Positions 8,108 through 15,160 of a stretch of 25,644 bases of DNA are shown in pieces (the stretch's first letter is position 1; the number at the start of each line of letters is the position of its first letter). A model generated the notes under the pieces. The model did no database searches, was not told the origin of the DNA, and saw only the letters and a list, made by a program, of their open reading frames with translations. The position numbers and the translations under genes are program-made. The DNA is from Chryseosolibacter sp036402115 (GTDB lineage Bacteria > Bacteroidota > Bacteroidia > Cytophagales > Cyclobacteriaceae), in NCBI GenBank assembly GCA_036402115.1, contig DASWTM010000206.1:1-25644 (forward strand), in the 5' to 3' direction.

Positions 8108-10606
8108 ATGCTACTCAACTATTTTCTGCTTGCCTTCCGCAACCTGAAAAAACAACGCGGTTACACGATTGTAAATACCCTTGGGCTGGCAATAGGCCTT
8201 GCCTCATCCATGTTCATCCTGCTTTATGTGTACGATGAACTCACGTTCGATCAGGTCCATCCTCAGCACAACACCACGTACCGGATGGGATATCGCGCTG
8301 AGTTTCCTAATGGTGACGCGGAGTCCTATCCCGCTGTTCCTGCCGGGTGGGATAACTACATTAAAGAAAATTATAGCGGTATTGGTGAAATCTCCAGCTA
8401 CACAGCTGCGGGAATGCCGACATCCATCTACAATAATGCAAATGACCGCATTGTACTCACTGAGGACATCATGTGGGCGGAGTCCAATATTGGTAAATTG
8501 ATTCATATTCCGATGGCGAAGGGAAGTGCCGATCCCTTAAAGGAGATCAATAGCATGATCGTGAGCGAGTCCGCTGCGCGCGAGTTATTTGGTGATGAAG
8601 ATCCCATCAACAAGTCCGTGAGCATTTCGCATACGTTCATGACAAACAATCAAAAAGTGGAGATGATGGTTACAGGCGTATATGAGGATATCCCTGCCAA
8701 CTCCCACATTCGGCCAAAGTACATCTTCAATATTTTGTCGCTGAAGCCATTCATTACGGATCTGGAAACGTTACTCGTCAACTCGATGGGCGATAGCGAT
8801 AATAACTTTTTCACGCAATCGCTTTTCGTGTGTAATGATGAGTCTCGTCTGCCGGCCATCCAGGAAGATCTGCAGAAACGGGCGAATGCGATCATCGCGC
8901 GCTACAACCTTAATTTCAAACTGAAGCCGCTGGTGCAAAAGATCTCGAATGTGCATTTTGACAAAGAAATTGACTGGGCCATCAATCACAAATCAGCTGA
9001 TAAAAAATACGTATATGTGTTCATCACACTGGCCGTGTTGATTCTCGTAGTGGCTTGTATTAACTACATCAACTTGTCTACCGCTCGCTCTGCAGGACGA
9101 GCTCGTGAGATCGGCTTGCGCAAGACGTTTGGTGGAATTCGATTCCAGCTCTTCAGCCAGTTTATGATCGAATCATTTGTGTTGGTGGTCGTGGCCGCGA
9201 TAATATCACTTTTACTCATCCTTATTTTTATTCCGCAGTTTAATGATTTGACAGGGAAGACCTTTTCTGCGAAGTACCTCATTAATCCGAATGTGCTGAT
9301 GATTGTGGCTGCCGTTGTCGTTTTTGTTACGATTCTCGCAGGAAGTTATCCTGCGCTGTTCATCTCTTCGTTCGAACCCGCGAATGTGCTGAAGGGTAAG
9401 TTTGCATTCCGCAAGGGTTCAAATCTGTTTCGCCAGTTTCTTACAACGCTTCAATTTTTTGTAGCGGTTACGCTCTTGGCAGGTACCGTTATCGTTGTGC
9501 GGCAAATGAACCTGATGAGGAATTCCAAATTGAATGAGGCCGGCAAGCAGATCGTGTCAATTCGCTATGGTGGATTTACGAATTTTGCGAATGACAGTCG
9601 ATATCTTGCGTTCAAACAACTCACGCTTCAGGATCCGGAAATTGAGTATGTGACGCTCGCCAATCATTTGCCTCGACTGGATTTTTTCGGACCGATCAAT
9701 ATGCAGATGCAGTTTCCCGATCTCTCTGAAGAAAAACATGAATGGTTTCAATTGAACGGGGATTACGACTTTCCCAAAACGTTCGGTATCAAAATTATTG
9801 CGGGTCGTGATTTTGATCCAAAGAATATTGCAGACTCCACCGCCATTCTTTTAAATGAGTCGGCAGTGAGAAGTTTGAAACTGACCCCAGAGGAGGCGGT
9901 GGGAAAAACAGTAGTACGTCCAGATTTTATAATGGGATATGCTCCACCGGATACCACGCGTGCTCCGGTGACTGGACAAGTGATTGGTGTAGTGGAGGAT
10001 TTTCCCTATCGCTCGATGCTGCGGAAGATCGATCCACTTGCCATCGCTCCAAAACCACACACCTTTGACCGGATTATCCACGTGCGTCTTCCGGCTGGTA
10101 AAATGGGAGAGAAGATTGCGAACCTCGAGAAAAACTGGAAGCAGATCTTCCCGGACTTCGGCTTTGACTATTGGTTTATCGATGAAGAGTTCGGCAGAAT
10201 GTATGAGAACGAGACACAGGTTGCAGAGCTCACTGAAAAATTTTCGGCCCTTGCAATTCTGATTGCCTGCGTTGGTTTGTATGGACTTGCTGCATTCATG
10301 TCAGAGCAGCGAACCAAAGAGATTGGAATCCGGAAGACGATGGGTGCGAGCAATGGCGAAATACTTATGCTGCTGTTAAAGGTATTTGGCAAATTACTTC
10401 TCATCGCGTGTGTCGCTGCGATCCCAATTGCATACTATTTCTCCTATCAATGGCTCGAGACTTTCGTCTATAAAACCAGCCTTTCGGTATTTGTCTTTGG
10501 AGGCGCTGTGCTTGCTATTTCGATGATTACGTTGCTTACGGTTGGTTATGAATCGCTGAAAGCATCCTGGACGAACCCCGTCAATGCGTTGAGGCACGAT
10601 GGCTAG
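8108..10606 (+). CDS. FtsX/MacB-type ABC transporter permease
   Basis: An 832-residue permease with the duplicated MacB_PCD-FtsX layout: an N-terminal helix (about 22-42), a periplasmic domain (about 45-295), three helices (301-319, 352-376, 396-420), a linking helix (443-465), a second periplasmic domain (about 470-705) and a last module with helices near 712-731, 757-779 and 790-812. The coupling signatures are REIGLRK (333-339) and EQRTKEIGIRK (733-743). MLLNYFLLAFRNLKKQRGYT is the usual start for the family in Bacteroidota, so the ATG at 8108 is secure. As with the other two permeases there is no ATPase, adaptor or outer-membrane factor close by. Function as part of an ABC export or envelope-stress system is known for the superfamily only. 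A 10 bp phased repeat lies in its upstream region. Confidence 0.95.
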   Translation: MLLNYFLLAFRNLKKQRGYTIVNTLGLAIGLASSMFILLYVYDELTFDQVHPQHNTTYRMGYRAEFPNGDAESYPAVPAGWDNYIKENYSGIGEISSYTAAGMPTSIYNNANDRIVLTEDIMWAESNIGKLIHIPMAKGSADPLKEINSMIVSESAARELFGDEDPINKSVSISHTFMTNNQKVEMMVTGVYEDIPANSHIRPKYIFNILSLKPFITDLETLLVNSMGDSDNNFFTQSLFVCNDESRLPAIQEDLQKRANAIIARYNLNFKLKPLVQKISNVHFDKEIDWAINHKSADKKYVYVFITLAVLILVVACINYINLSTARSAGRAREIGLRKTFGGIRFQLFSQFMIESFVLVVVAAIISLLLILIFIPQFNDLTGKTFSAKYLINPNVLMIVAAVVVFVTILAGSYPALFISSFEPANVLKGKFAFRKGSNLFRQFLTTLQFFVAVTLLAGTVIVVRQMNLMRNSKLNEAGKQIVSIRYGGFTNFANDSRYLAFKQLTLQDPEIEYVTLANHLPRLDFFGPINMQMQFPDLSEEKHEWFQLNGDYDFPKTFGIKIIAGRDFDPKNIADSTAILLNESAVRSLKLTPEEAVGKTVVRPDFIMGYAPPDTTRAPVTGQVIGVVEDFPYRSMLRKIDPLAIAPKPHTFDRIIHVRLPAGKMGEKIANLEKNWKQIFPDFGFDYWFIDEEFGRMYENETQVAELTEKFSALAILIACVGLYGLAAFMSEQRTKEIGIRKTMGASNGEILMLLLKVFGKLLLIACVAAIPIAYYFSYQWLETFVYKTSLSVFVFGGAVLAISMITLLTVGYESLKASWTNPVNALRHDG

Positions 10607-10673
10607 AGATTAATGATTACATATTCGCGGGTATGGTCTGCGTTCAGTATTTTTGCGGCTGAACAAACGACTT

Positions 10674-10964
10674 ATGTATTGCAAGAGCTGGCACGTGATT
10701 AAGGATGACACCAAGAAAACATTTGAAGTGTGCGGACAATCACCGAATGACAACGGTTTTATCAATCGGGTGATCGCTATGCAGCGCGCGGGTATGAACG
10801 TAACCTGGGTAACTCCCCCTGTGACGAACAAAACGTCCAGCAAAGACCTGATCAAGTTTATTGGATACACGCGGGAGGATGGACTGTTCGATCGGCTTTT
10901 TAAAGAACTGAACGAGCGCAATAAACCTTCTTTTGACATCGAAGATGAAAACGACTTCCATTAG
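10674..10964 (+). CDS. Hypothetical protein, 96 residues
   Basis: A soluble 96-residue protein starting MYCKSWHVIKDDTKKTFEVC from the ATG at 10674; an in-frame TTG at 10653 would add seven residues. I do not recognise a family. It has two cysteines (3 and 21), a mixed charge pattern suited to a folded cytoplasmic domain, and an acidic tail ending IEDENDFH. No signal peptide or membrane helix is present. A frame on the opposite strand (10610-10939) covers the same DNA but encodes a Ser/Arg-rich, unlikely protein, so the plus-strand reading is preferred. It is convergent with the YciI-like gene, only 4 bp apart, and 67 bp downstream of the permease stop, so it could be co-transcribed with the permease. 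Confidence 0.65.
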   Translation: MYCKSWHVIKDDTKKTFEVCGQSPNDNGFINRVIAMQRAGMNVTWVTPPVTNKTSSKDLIKFIGYTREDGLFDRLFKELNERNKPSFDIEDENDFH

Positions 10965-10968
10965 GCTG

Positions 10969-11259
10969 TCACTTCTCCAATATTTTTTTCATATCAGGGT
11001 GGGATTGCGAGGTCAGGAACTCAGTGACCTTAAACTCTGCAAGCTTGTGCGTGTAGAATGGATCCTCCTCGATAATCTTTTCAATTTCCTCTTTTGAATT
11101 CGCCAACGCTAAAATGATTCCGCCTGTTCGAGGAACCTTCCGGCCTGAGGCCAGGAAAATATTTTTGTCGTAATATTTTTTAAGAAACCTGACATGCGCG
11201 GTCATGTGTGCGTCCAGTTTCTCCAGCGGAACGATGTAGTGAAGGTCGATGATAAACAT
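10969..11259 (-). CDS. YciI-like protein
   Basis: A 96-residue protein of the YciI/dimeric alpha-beta barrel family. The start at 11257-11259 gives MFIIDLHYIVPLEKLDAHM, the normal N-terminal strand; a 20-residue upstream extension looks spurious. His22, which corresponds to the conserved active-site histidine of the family, is present in HMTAHVRFL, and the EEDPF motif (64-68) preceding the last helix is also typical. The family fold is a dimer; the enzymatic role of most members is unknown. The aspartate that pairs with the histidine in some family structures is not obvious here (the matching segment is FLASGRK). The gene lies 94 bp downstream of the VOC-fold lipoprotein gene on the same strand. 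Confidence 0.82.
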   Translation of the reverse strand: MFIIDLHYIVPLEKLDAHMTAHVRFLKKYYDKNIFLASGRKVPRTGGIILALANSKEEIEKIIEEDPFYTHKLAEFKVTEFLTSQSHPDMKKILEK

Positions 11260-11353
11260 TCGGAAAAGGATGTTATAAGGATTGAACTTACGGATTCGAT
11301 GTGACCCGCACAAGCTCACATGAATTCCTCGATGCCGGATTTAGGTGCGAATT

Positions 11354-11899
11354 TCATTTCAAATATTTATCCCACCAGCCTTGCTCCGGCTCAATTTGTT
11401 GTACTACATCGACCCAGATGCCGTTCGGATCGAGGAGAGCAAATCGCTTTTGTCCCCATGCCTCAGTTTTGAGGCGGTACGCAAACGGAGCTTTCGCTTC
11501 CTCAAATGTTTTGAACAACATGTCTGCATCGGCCACATCAATGGTCAGGAATGCTCCTTCACCTGAAAACGCTCGTGGCGAGGGAGGTGTTGACGGATGG
11601 ACTTCGTCAATGAAAGCAATGAGATTATTCGCGTTGCCGGGCATCTGAAGAACAACAAACCAGGTGGACTCAAACACAGGTTGAAAACCAAACCACTGGG
11701 TATAGAAGTCCTTTGTTGCAGCAAGCCTTTTTGTCACAAACACCGTGTACATGGATTGGCTGGTGCTACGAACGGCTTGAAGGTGCGCGGTATCCGCAGG
11801 CAGGGCAACTGGTAAATCATTCGGACTCATGGAATTATCTTGTTTTTTGGAACACGCGAGAGAAACAATTACAAGCAGCGTAATGTAAAGTGGCTTCAT
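11354..11899 (-). CDS. VOC-superfamily (glyoxalase/bleomycin-resistance fold) lipoprotein
   Basis: A 181-residue protein with a lipoprotein signal: a hydrophobic stretch at residues 4-15 followed by SLAC with Cys16 as the likely lipidated residue. A linker (17-48) leads to a VOC fold at about 50-170: YTVFVTKRLAATKDFYTQWF opens the first beta-alpha-beta unit, and GEGAFLTIDV plus the closing segment FALLDPNGIWVDVVQQIEP form the second. Usual metal ligands are only partly recognisable (Asp164 stands where Glu is common), so catalysis is not certain. Membrane-anchored VOC proteins are less common than cytosolic ones. It ends WWDKYLK. It is divergent from the DUF4349 lipoprotein gene, with a 117 bp spacer. 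Confidence 0.85.
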   Translation of the reverse strand: MKPLYITLLVIVSLACSKKQDNSMSPNDLPVALPADTAHLQAVRSTSQSMYTVFVTKRLAATKDFYTQWFGFQPVFESTWFVVLQMPGNANNLIAFIDEVHPSTPPSPRAFSGEGAFLTIDVADADMLFKTFEEAKAPFAYRLKTEAWGQKRFALLDPNGIWVDVVQQIEPEQGWWDKYLK

Positions 11900-11929
11900 C
11901 TTTTTTTCAACAAATCAAATGACGCACAG

Positions 11930-11945
11930 TGACAACGTTGTGTCA
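11930..11945. promoter_or_regulatory. Dyad in the divergent region between two lipoprotein genes
   Basis: TGACAACGTTGTGTCA contains the perfect palindrome ACAACGTTGT (11932-11941) and outer half sites TGAC and GTCA. It lies 31 bp upstream of the VOC lipoprotein start and 72 bp upstream of the DUF4349 start, a suitable place for an operator. No promoter motif of the Bacteroidota type was clear around it. Confidence 0.25.
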
Positions 11946-12016
11946 GTAGCAAAAAAATGTCATCGCATCTTATGGAATAATTTGTTACCTGCATCCTTTT
12001 GGAAACCAATTGCTCT

Positions 12017-12847
12017 ATGAAAAAATTAATGTTCGCATTCGGAATGGCGGTGGCGATAATGGCATGCAATAGACCTCCTGCTAATTTTGAAGGTGGTGAG
12101 CCACCGGGTGAGTCCGTGGCGCTGCGAGCACCGGTACTGCTACCTGAGCGAGTGAAAGTAAAGCGCGCTGATGTTGTGGAAAGAAAATTGATCAAGAACG
12201 GGACGATCACCTTTTCTACAAGTGATATCTCAAAGACGCGGAAGGAAATCGAAAATGTTTGCAAGGAATTCAGTGCATACGTTTCTTCCGATGAACAGCA
12301 AAGTTTCGACAAACGTATACAGTATGAGCAAGTGATCCGAATACCCGCGGGCCGGTTTGATGCTTTCACCAAGGTAATCGAAAGCCTCGGTGAGCATGTT
12401 GAATACCGCAATATTACTACTCAGGACGTTACCGAAGAATTCATTGACATTGGCGCACGACTGAAAACGAAGAAGGAATTAGAGATCCGATATCACCAGT
12501 TACTGGCGAAGGCGATTAAAGTAGACGATATGCTGTCAATTGAAGAGCAGATCGCAAATGTTCGGACAGAAATCGAGTCGATGGAGGGTCGGTTGAATTT
12601 CCTGACCAATCAGGTGGGTTATAGTACGCTGACGCTTACTTACCACCAGGTCGTTGCGAGTGACTTCGGTTTTGGCACGCAAATGATGTCATCGTTTGTC
12701 ACAGGGTGGAATGGCTTGCTTGTATTTCTCGTGGGAATCGTTAAGGCCTGGCCTTTCATTTTAATCATGGGAGCAGGATTCTGGTTGACCTCCCGGTGGA
12801 TTAAGCGAATCAATCTTGCACGCCACTCAAAAACTGAAAACGTTTAA
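12017..12847 (+). CDS. DUF4349-family lipoprotein with C-terminal membrane helix
   Basis: A 276-residue protein. The start at the ATG 12017 gives MKKLMFAFGMAVAIMAC, a lipoprotein signal with Cys17; an in-frame TTG at 11999 would add six residues and is rejected. Residues about 55-212 match DUF4349: KNGTITFSTSDISKTRKEIE, VIRIPAGRFDAF, VTEEFIDIGARLKTKKELE, and the closing LNFLTNQVGYSTLTLTY. The stretch 145-195 is predicted to be a coiled coil. A C-terminal membrane helix at about 232-256 follows, then a basic WIKRIN tail in the cytoplasm. The family is widespread but of unknown function; some members lie near stress or envelope genes. The protein would be held at the membrane at both ends. It is convergent with the next gene, 17 bp apart, without a terminator. 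Confidence 0.9.
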   Translation: MKKLMFAFGMAVAIMACNRPPANFEGGEPPGESVALRAPVLLPERVKVKRADVVERKLIKNGTITFSTSDISKTRKEIENVCKEFSAYVSSDEQQSFDKRIQYEQVIRIPAGRFDAFTKVIESLGEHVEYRNITTQDVTEEFIDIGARLKTKKELEIRYHQLLAKAIKVDDMLSIEEQIANVRTEIESMEGRLNFLTNQVGYSTLTLTYHQVVASDFGFGTQMMSSFVTGWNGLLVFLVGIVKAWPFILIMGAGFWLTSRWIKRINLARHSKTENV

Positions 12848-12864
12848 CAGTTGCCTCACCGCGA

Positions 12865-13725
12865 TTAATTTCGTGCAGGCTTAATAGTGGCGGGATCGGT
12901 CACAACTTTCCCGCCATTCATATAGTAAATAAAAAATGAAAAAAACCAGCCTACAAAAAGTCCTATCACGATAAACAATAACGGCATGCCTACCAGGTAT
13001 CCGAAGCCGTGGTCGCCTGTTATGAGGTCGATAACGCTTACTTCCAGTCCCGTAATGCCGTACATTATCGTGTACAACCAGAACGTTATAGACCAAACCG
13101 TTTTGTATCGCAAACCTCCGGTAAGAAAATAATTACGATAGTTCCTTACCGCATAATAATGCAATGCGAAAAATACTAACCCATAGACGTACGCAAAACC
13201 GTCCATGGTGTCAATGTGAAATACGTTGGATGGGATTAATACAAGCTGGATAAGCGTGATTCCAATAAGTGCGTATCCCAATACGTGTTTACGCGGCTCC
13301 GCATTGTAAAACCATTTCGATGGCTCTTCGCGTACAAACTCGCGTTTTTGAATGACCGGCTGTGGCATATAGTCAGCGTACCGCGGGTCAAGAAAGTAAG
13401 GCTTGTCTCCACTTTCAGTTTCTGCCCGACCTTTCGCTGTATTCTCACTTGCCGCCATCCATTGTTCCGGATGCTCACCAAGAATAAAGTGTGTCCTAAG
13501 ATAGTTGAGCATTGCCATGCGATTCTCTTCTGTCAAAAGCAGAATCGTTTCGTTGCCATCTACCTGGATCTGATATGTTTCTGTCTCATCAAGTTTTGAA
13601 CAACTAACGTTGCCATTGTTGGTGATGGTATCGATCGACCTATAAAGCTCGTACAACGCTTTATCGCTTGTAAGCGATGGATTATAAACAATCCATTTTC
13701 GAAAATCATTTTGCAGAGGGATCAT
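12865..13725 (-). CDS. Unrecognised four-helix membrane protein
   Basis: A 286-residue protein from the ATG at 13723-13725; upstream in-frame starts (to 13824) would overlap the divergent gene at 13769 and add a non-conserved leader. Residues 1-145 are soluble, with an N-terminal domain (about 5-82) of mixed alpha/beta pattern and an acidic, Pro-containing linker (92-145). Four membrane helices follow, at about 148-166, 175-196, 208-232 and 245-268, ending in a short tail. I recognise no family. A soluble cytoplasmic module followed by a small helical bundle could be a sensor or a regulator of a membrane partner, but nothing in the sequence proves it. It is divergent from the DUF2461 gene with only 43 bp between the starts. 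Confidence 0.8.
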   Translation of the reverse strand: MIPLQNDFRKWIVYNPSLTSDKALYELYRSIDTITNNGNVSCSKLDETETYQIQVDGNETILLLTEENRMAMLNYLRTHFILGEHPEQWMAASENTAKGRAETESGDKPYFLDPRYADYMPQPVIQKREFVREEPSKWFYNAEPRKHVLGYALIGITLIQLVLIPSNVFHIDTMDGFAYVYGLVFFALHYYAVRNYRNYFLTGGLRYKTVWSITFWLYTIMYGITGLEVSVIDLITGDHGFGYLVGMPLLFIVIGLFVGWFFSFFIYYMNGGKVVTDPATIKPARN

Positions 13726-13768
13726 ATCACAATTTAGCAAAAAGTAGAAGGATGTTGTAGCTTTCGGG

Positions 13769-14452
13769 ATGACCATCGAAAAATCAACGCTTCTCTTTTT
13801 GAAGAAACTCGCCTCGAACAACAACCGGGAATGGTTTGCAGATCACAAAGTGGAATATGAAAAAGCGAAGCTCAATGTAGAAAGCTTTATCGATGCGTTG
13901 ATCGCGCGAATGAACAGGCATGATGATATTGAAACTCCGTCAGCGAAGAAAAGCCTCTATCGTATTTACAATGACGTTCGCTTCTCAACCGAGAAGAGTC
14001 CTTATAATCCGCGCTTTGCCGGATACCTGCGAAGACGCAAGCCGATGTTGCGCGGAGGATATTATTATTGGATAAAGCCAGGCGGAAGTCGGGTTGGGTG
14101 TGGCTTCGTCTATCCTAACGGTGAGGATTTGCAGCGGATCAGGGAAGATATTTCATCAAACTATGAATACTGGAAGAAACTAGTCAATGCCAAACAGGTT
14201 AGCGCAACTTTTGGCGAGATGCTAGGCGATCAGGTGAAGACGGCACCACGAGGTTTCTCGAAAGATGATCCCGCCATTGATCTGTTGCGTTACAAGCAAT
14301 TCTGGTTTGAGCGTTCCTTTACGGATGCTGAAGTGTTGTCAACGGACTTCTTAAAAAAGATTGACAAAACATTTAACGTTATCCGCCCCGTCTTCGATCA
14401 CTTCAGTGAAGTGCTGACCACAAATTCAAATGGTGAATTGAGCGTGCGCTAG
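13769..14452 (+). CDS. DUF2461 (TIGR02453-type) protein
   Basis: A 227-residue cytoplasmic protein matching DUF2461 along its whole length: NNNREWFADHKVEYE near the start, the conserved core RIYNDVRFSTEKSPYNPRFAG (about residues 64-84), then GGYYYWIKPGGSRVGCGFVYP, and near the end RYKQFWFERSFTDAEVLS. Length is normal for the family. The function of the family is not established. The ATG at 13769 starts at the usual N-terminus. Its TAG stop (14450-14452) overlaps the stop of the convergent AhpC-like gene through the shared palindrome CTAG. Confidence 0.92.
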   Translation: MTIEKSTLLFLKKLASNNNREWFADHKVEYEKAKLNVESFIDALIARMNRHDDIETPSAKKSLYRIYNDVRFSTEKSPYNPRFAGYLRRRKPMLRGGYYYWIKPGGSRVGCGFVYPNGEDLQRIREDISSNYEYWKKLVNAKQVSATFGEMLGDQVKTAPRGFSKDDPAIDLLRYKQFWFERSFTDAEVLSTDFLKKIDKTFNVIRPVFDHFSEVLTTNSNGELSVR

Positions 14453-15021
14453 CGACTTTCGCTATTGATCGCGCCCGTCAATGCAAAAGTTCTGATGTCA
14501 TCAACATCGATCCGCGTGTTCAATCGTTCGGAATAAAGTGCCTTGCGTATGACGAGGCCTGTATCGATCAGGAACTCGGCTGGCATGGTGCTGAACGACT
14601 CGTTATCCGCCATCATGTGCACCGGAACTTTTGCTGCGTTTGCTTTTACAACCGTTTGCGCAAATGAAGTTACATGACTAATAACAGCCTTCGTTGTTGA
14701 CGGCTCGAGTCCATAGACGGCATAGTATTTTTTTTCCGGGTCTGAAATAATCGGAATGGGAGACACCTCCTGGTGAAATGTACTTCGGAGAATGACCTGT
14801 TCCTTTGACTCGAAGAAAAAAATCATCTCGAAATTTTTCGTTTTAAGCTCATTGTAAAGCTTCTGCAGCGTATGAACGCGCAGGTTGCAAAAAGGGCAGC
14901 CCGCATGTCGAAAAAATCCTAACAGGAATCGTTTTGTTTTGTAATTCTCAAGATCAATTTGGCGCCCGTAGATATCCTTCAAATTGAAGCTGGGGGCCTT
15001 CATGTTTTCCTTCAGTGGCAT
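14449..15021 (-). CDS. AhpC/TSA-type thioredoxin-fold protein (peroxiredoxin-like)
   Basis: A 190-residue protein with the start at 15019-15021, giving MPLKENMKAPSFNLKDIYG, the normal peroxiredoxin-like N-terminus. A 45-residue upstream extension exists but runs through the terminator hairpin and is rejected. The active-site motif is CPFC (Cys42, Cys45) after FFRHAG, at the position of the peroxidatic cysteine, so it has a CxxC of thioredoxin type inside an AhpC/TSA fold. The segment AEFLIDTGLVIRKALYSERL (149-168) is the usual late strand-helix part. No signal peptide is present, so it acts in the cytoplasm. It is probably a peroxide or thiol-disulfide reductase of the AhpC/TSA superfamily. 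It lies downstream of the DUF1080 gene on the same strand but is separated from it by a hairpin terminator. Confidence 0.88.
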   Translation of the reverse strand: MPLKENMKAPSFNLKDIYGRQIDLENYKTKRFLLGFFRHAGCPFCNLRVHTLQKLYNELKTKNFEMIFFFESKEQVILRSTFHQEVSPIPIISDPEKKYYAVYGLEPSTTKAVISHVTSFAQTVVKANAAKVPVHMMADNESFSTMPAEFLIDTGLVIRKALYSERLNTRIDVDDIRTFALTGAINSESR

Positions 15022-15080
15022 AGTTGGTTCGATGATCGATATACGAGAAATACCTGCCGGCCGGATTTCGGGCGGATCGG

Positions 15081-15121
15081 AAAAAAAAGAAGGCCGAGTT
15101 TTCAATCGGCCTGCATTTTTT
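15081..15121 (-). terminator. Intrinsic terminator, possibly bidirectional, after the DUF1080 gene
   Basis: A 7 bp stem, AGGCCGA (15091-15097) with TCGGCCT (15106-15112), encloses an 8-base loop. Read on the minus strand the stem is followed by a run of eight T (plus-strand A at 15081-15088); read on the plus strand it is followed by six T (15116-15121). It lies 38 bp after the DUF1080 stop codon and before the AhpC-like gene, so it should separate their transcripts. Confidence 0.8.
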
Positions 15122-15124
15122 GTC

Positions 15125-15160
15125 ATGAGCACATAAGCACATGGGCACTTGAGCACATTT
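15125..15160. repeat. 8 bp tandem repeat at the 3' end of the DUF1080 gene
   Basis: GCAC recurs at 15129, 15137, 15145 and 15153, an exact 8 bp period: GCACATAA, GCACATGG, GCACTTGA, GCACATTT, preceded by a partial unit ATGA. The array touches the DUF1080 stop codon (15159-15161) and ends just before the terminator hairpin. Confidence 0.7.

Noticed and set aside
7734..8147. Plus-strand open frame of 137 residues
   Set aside because: Antisense to the basic secreted protein, runs through the phased repeat and into the start of the permease, and shows no domain.
10610..10939. Minus-strand open frame of 109 residues
   Set aside because: Overlaps the plus-strand 96-residue gene; the product is Ser/Arg-rich without a domain, and the plus-strand reading looks more like a folded protein.
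11299..11321. ATGTGA and TCACAT half sites resembling a CRP operator
   Set aside because: The spacer is 11 bases where CRP sites have about 6, and no T-run follows, so neither an operator of that type nor a terminator is supported.
15022..15156. 45-residue N-terminal extension of the AhpC-like gene
   Set aside because: It would read through a strong terminator hairpin and the 8 bp repeat, and gives residues unlike the family.
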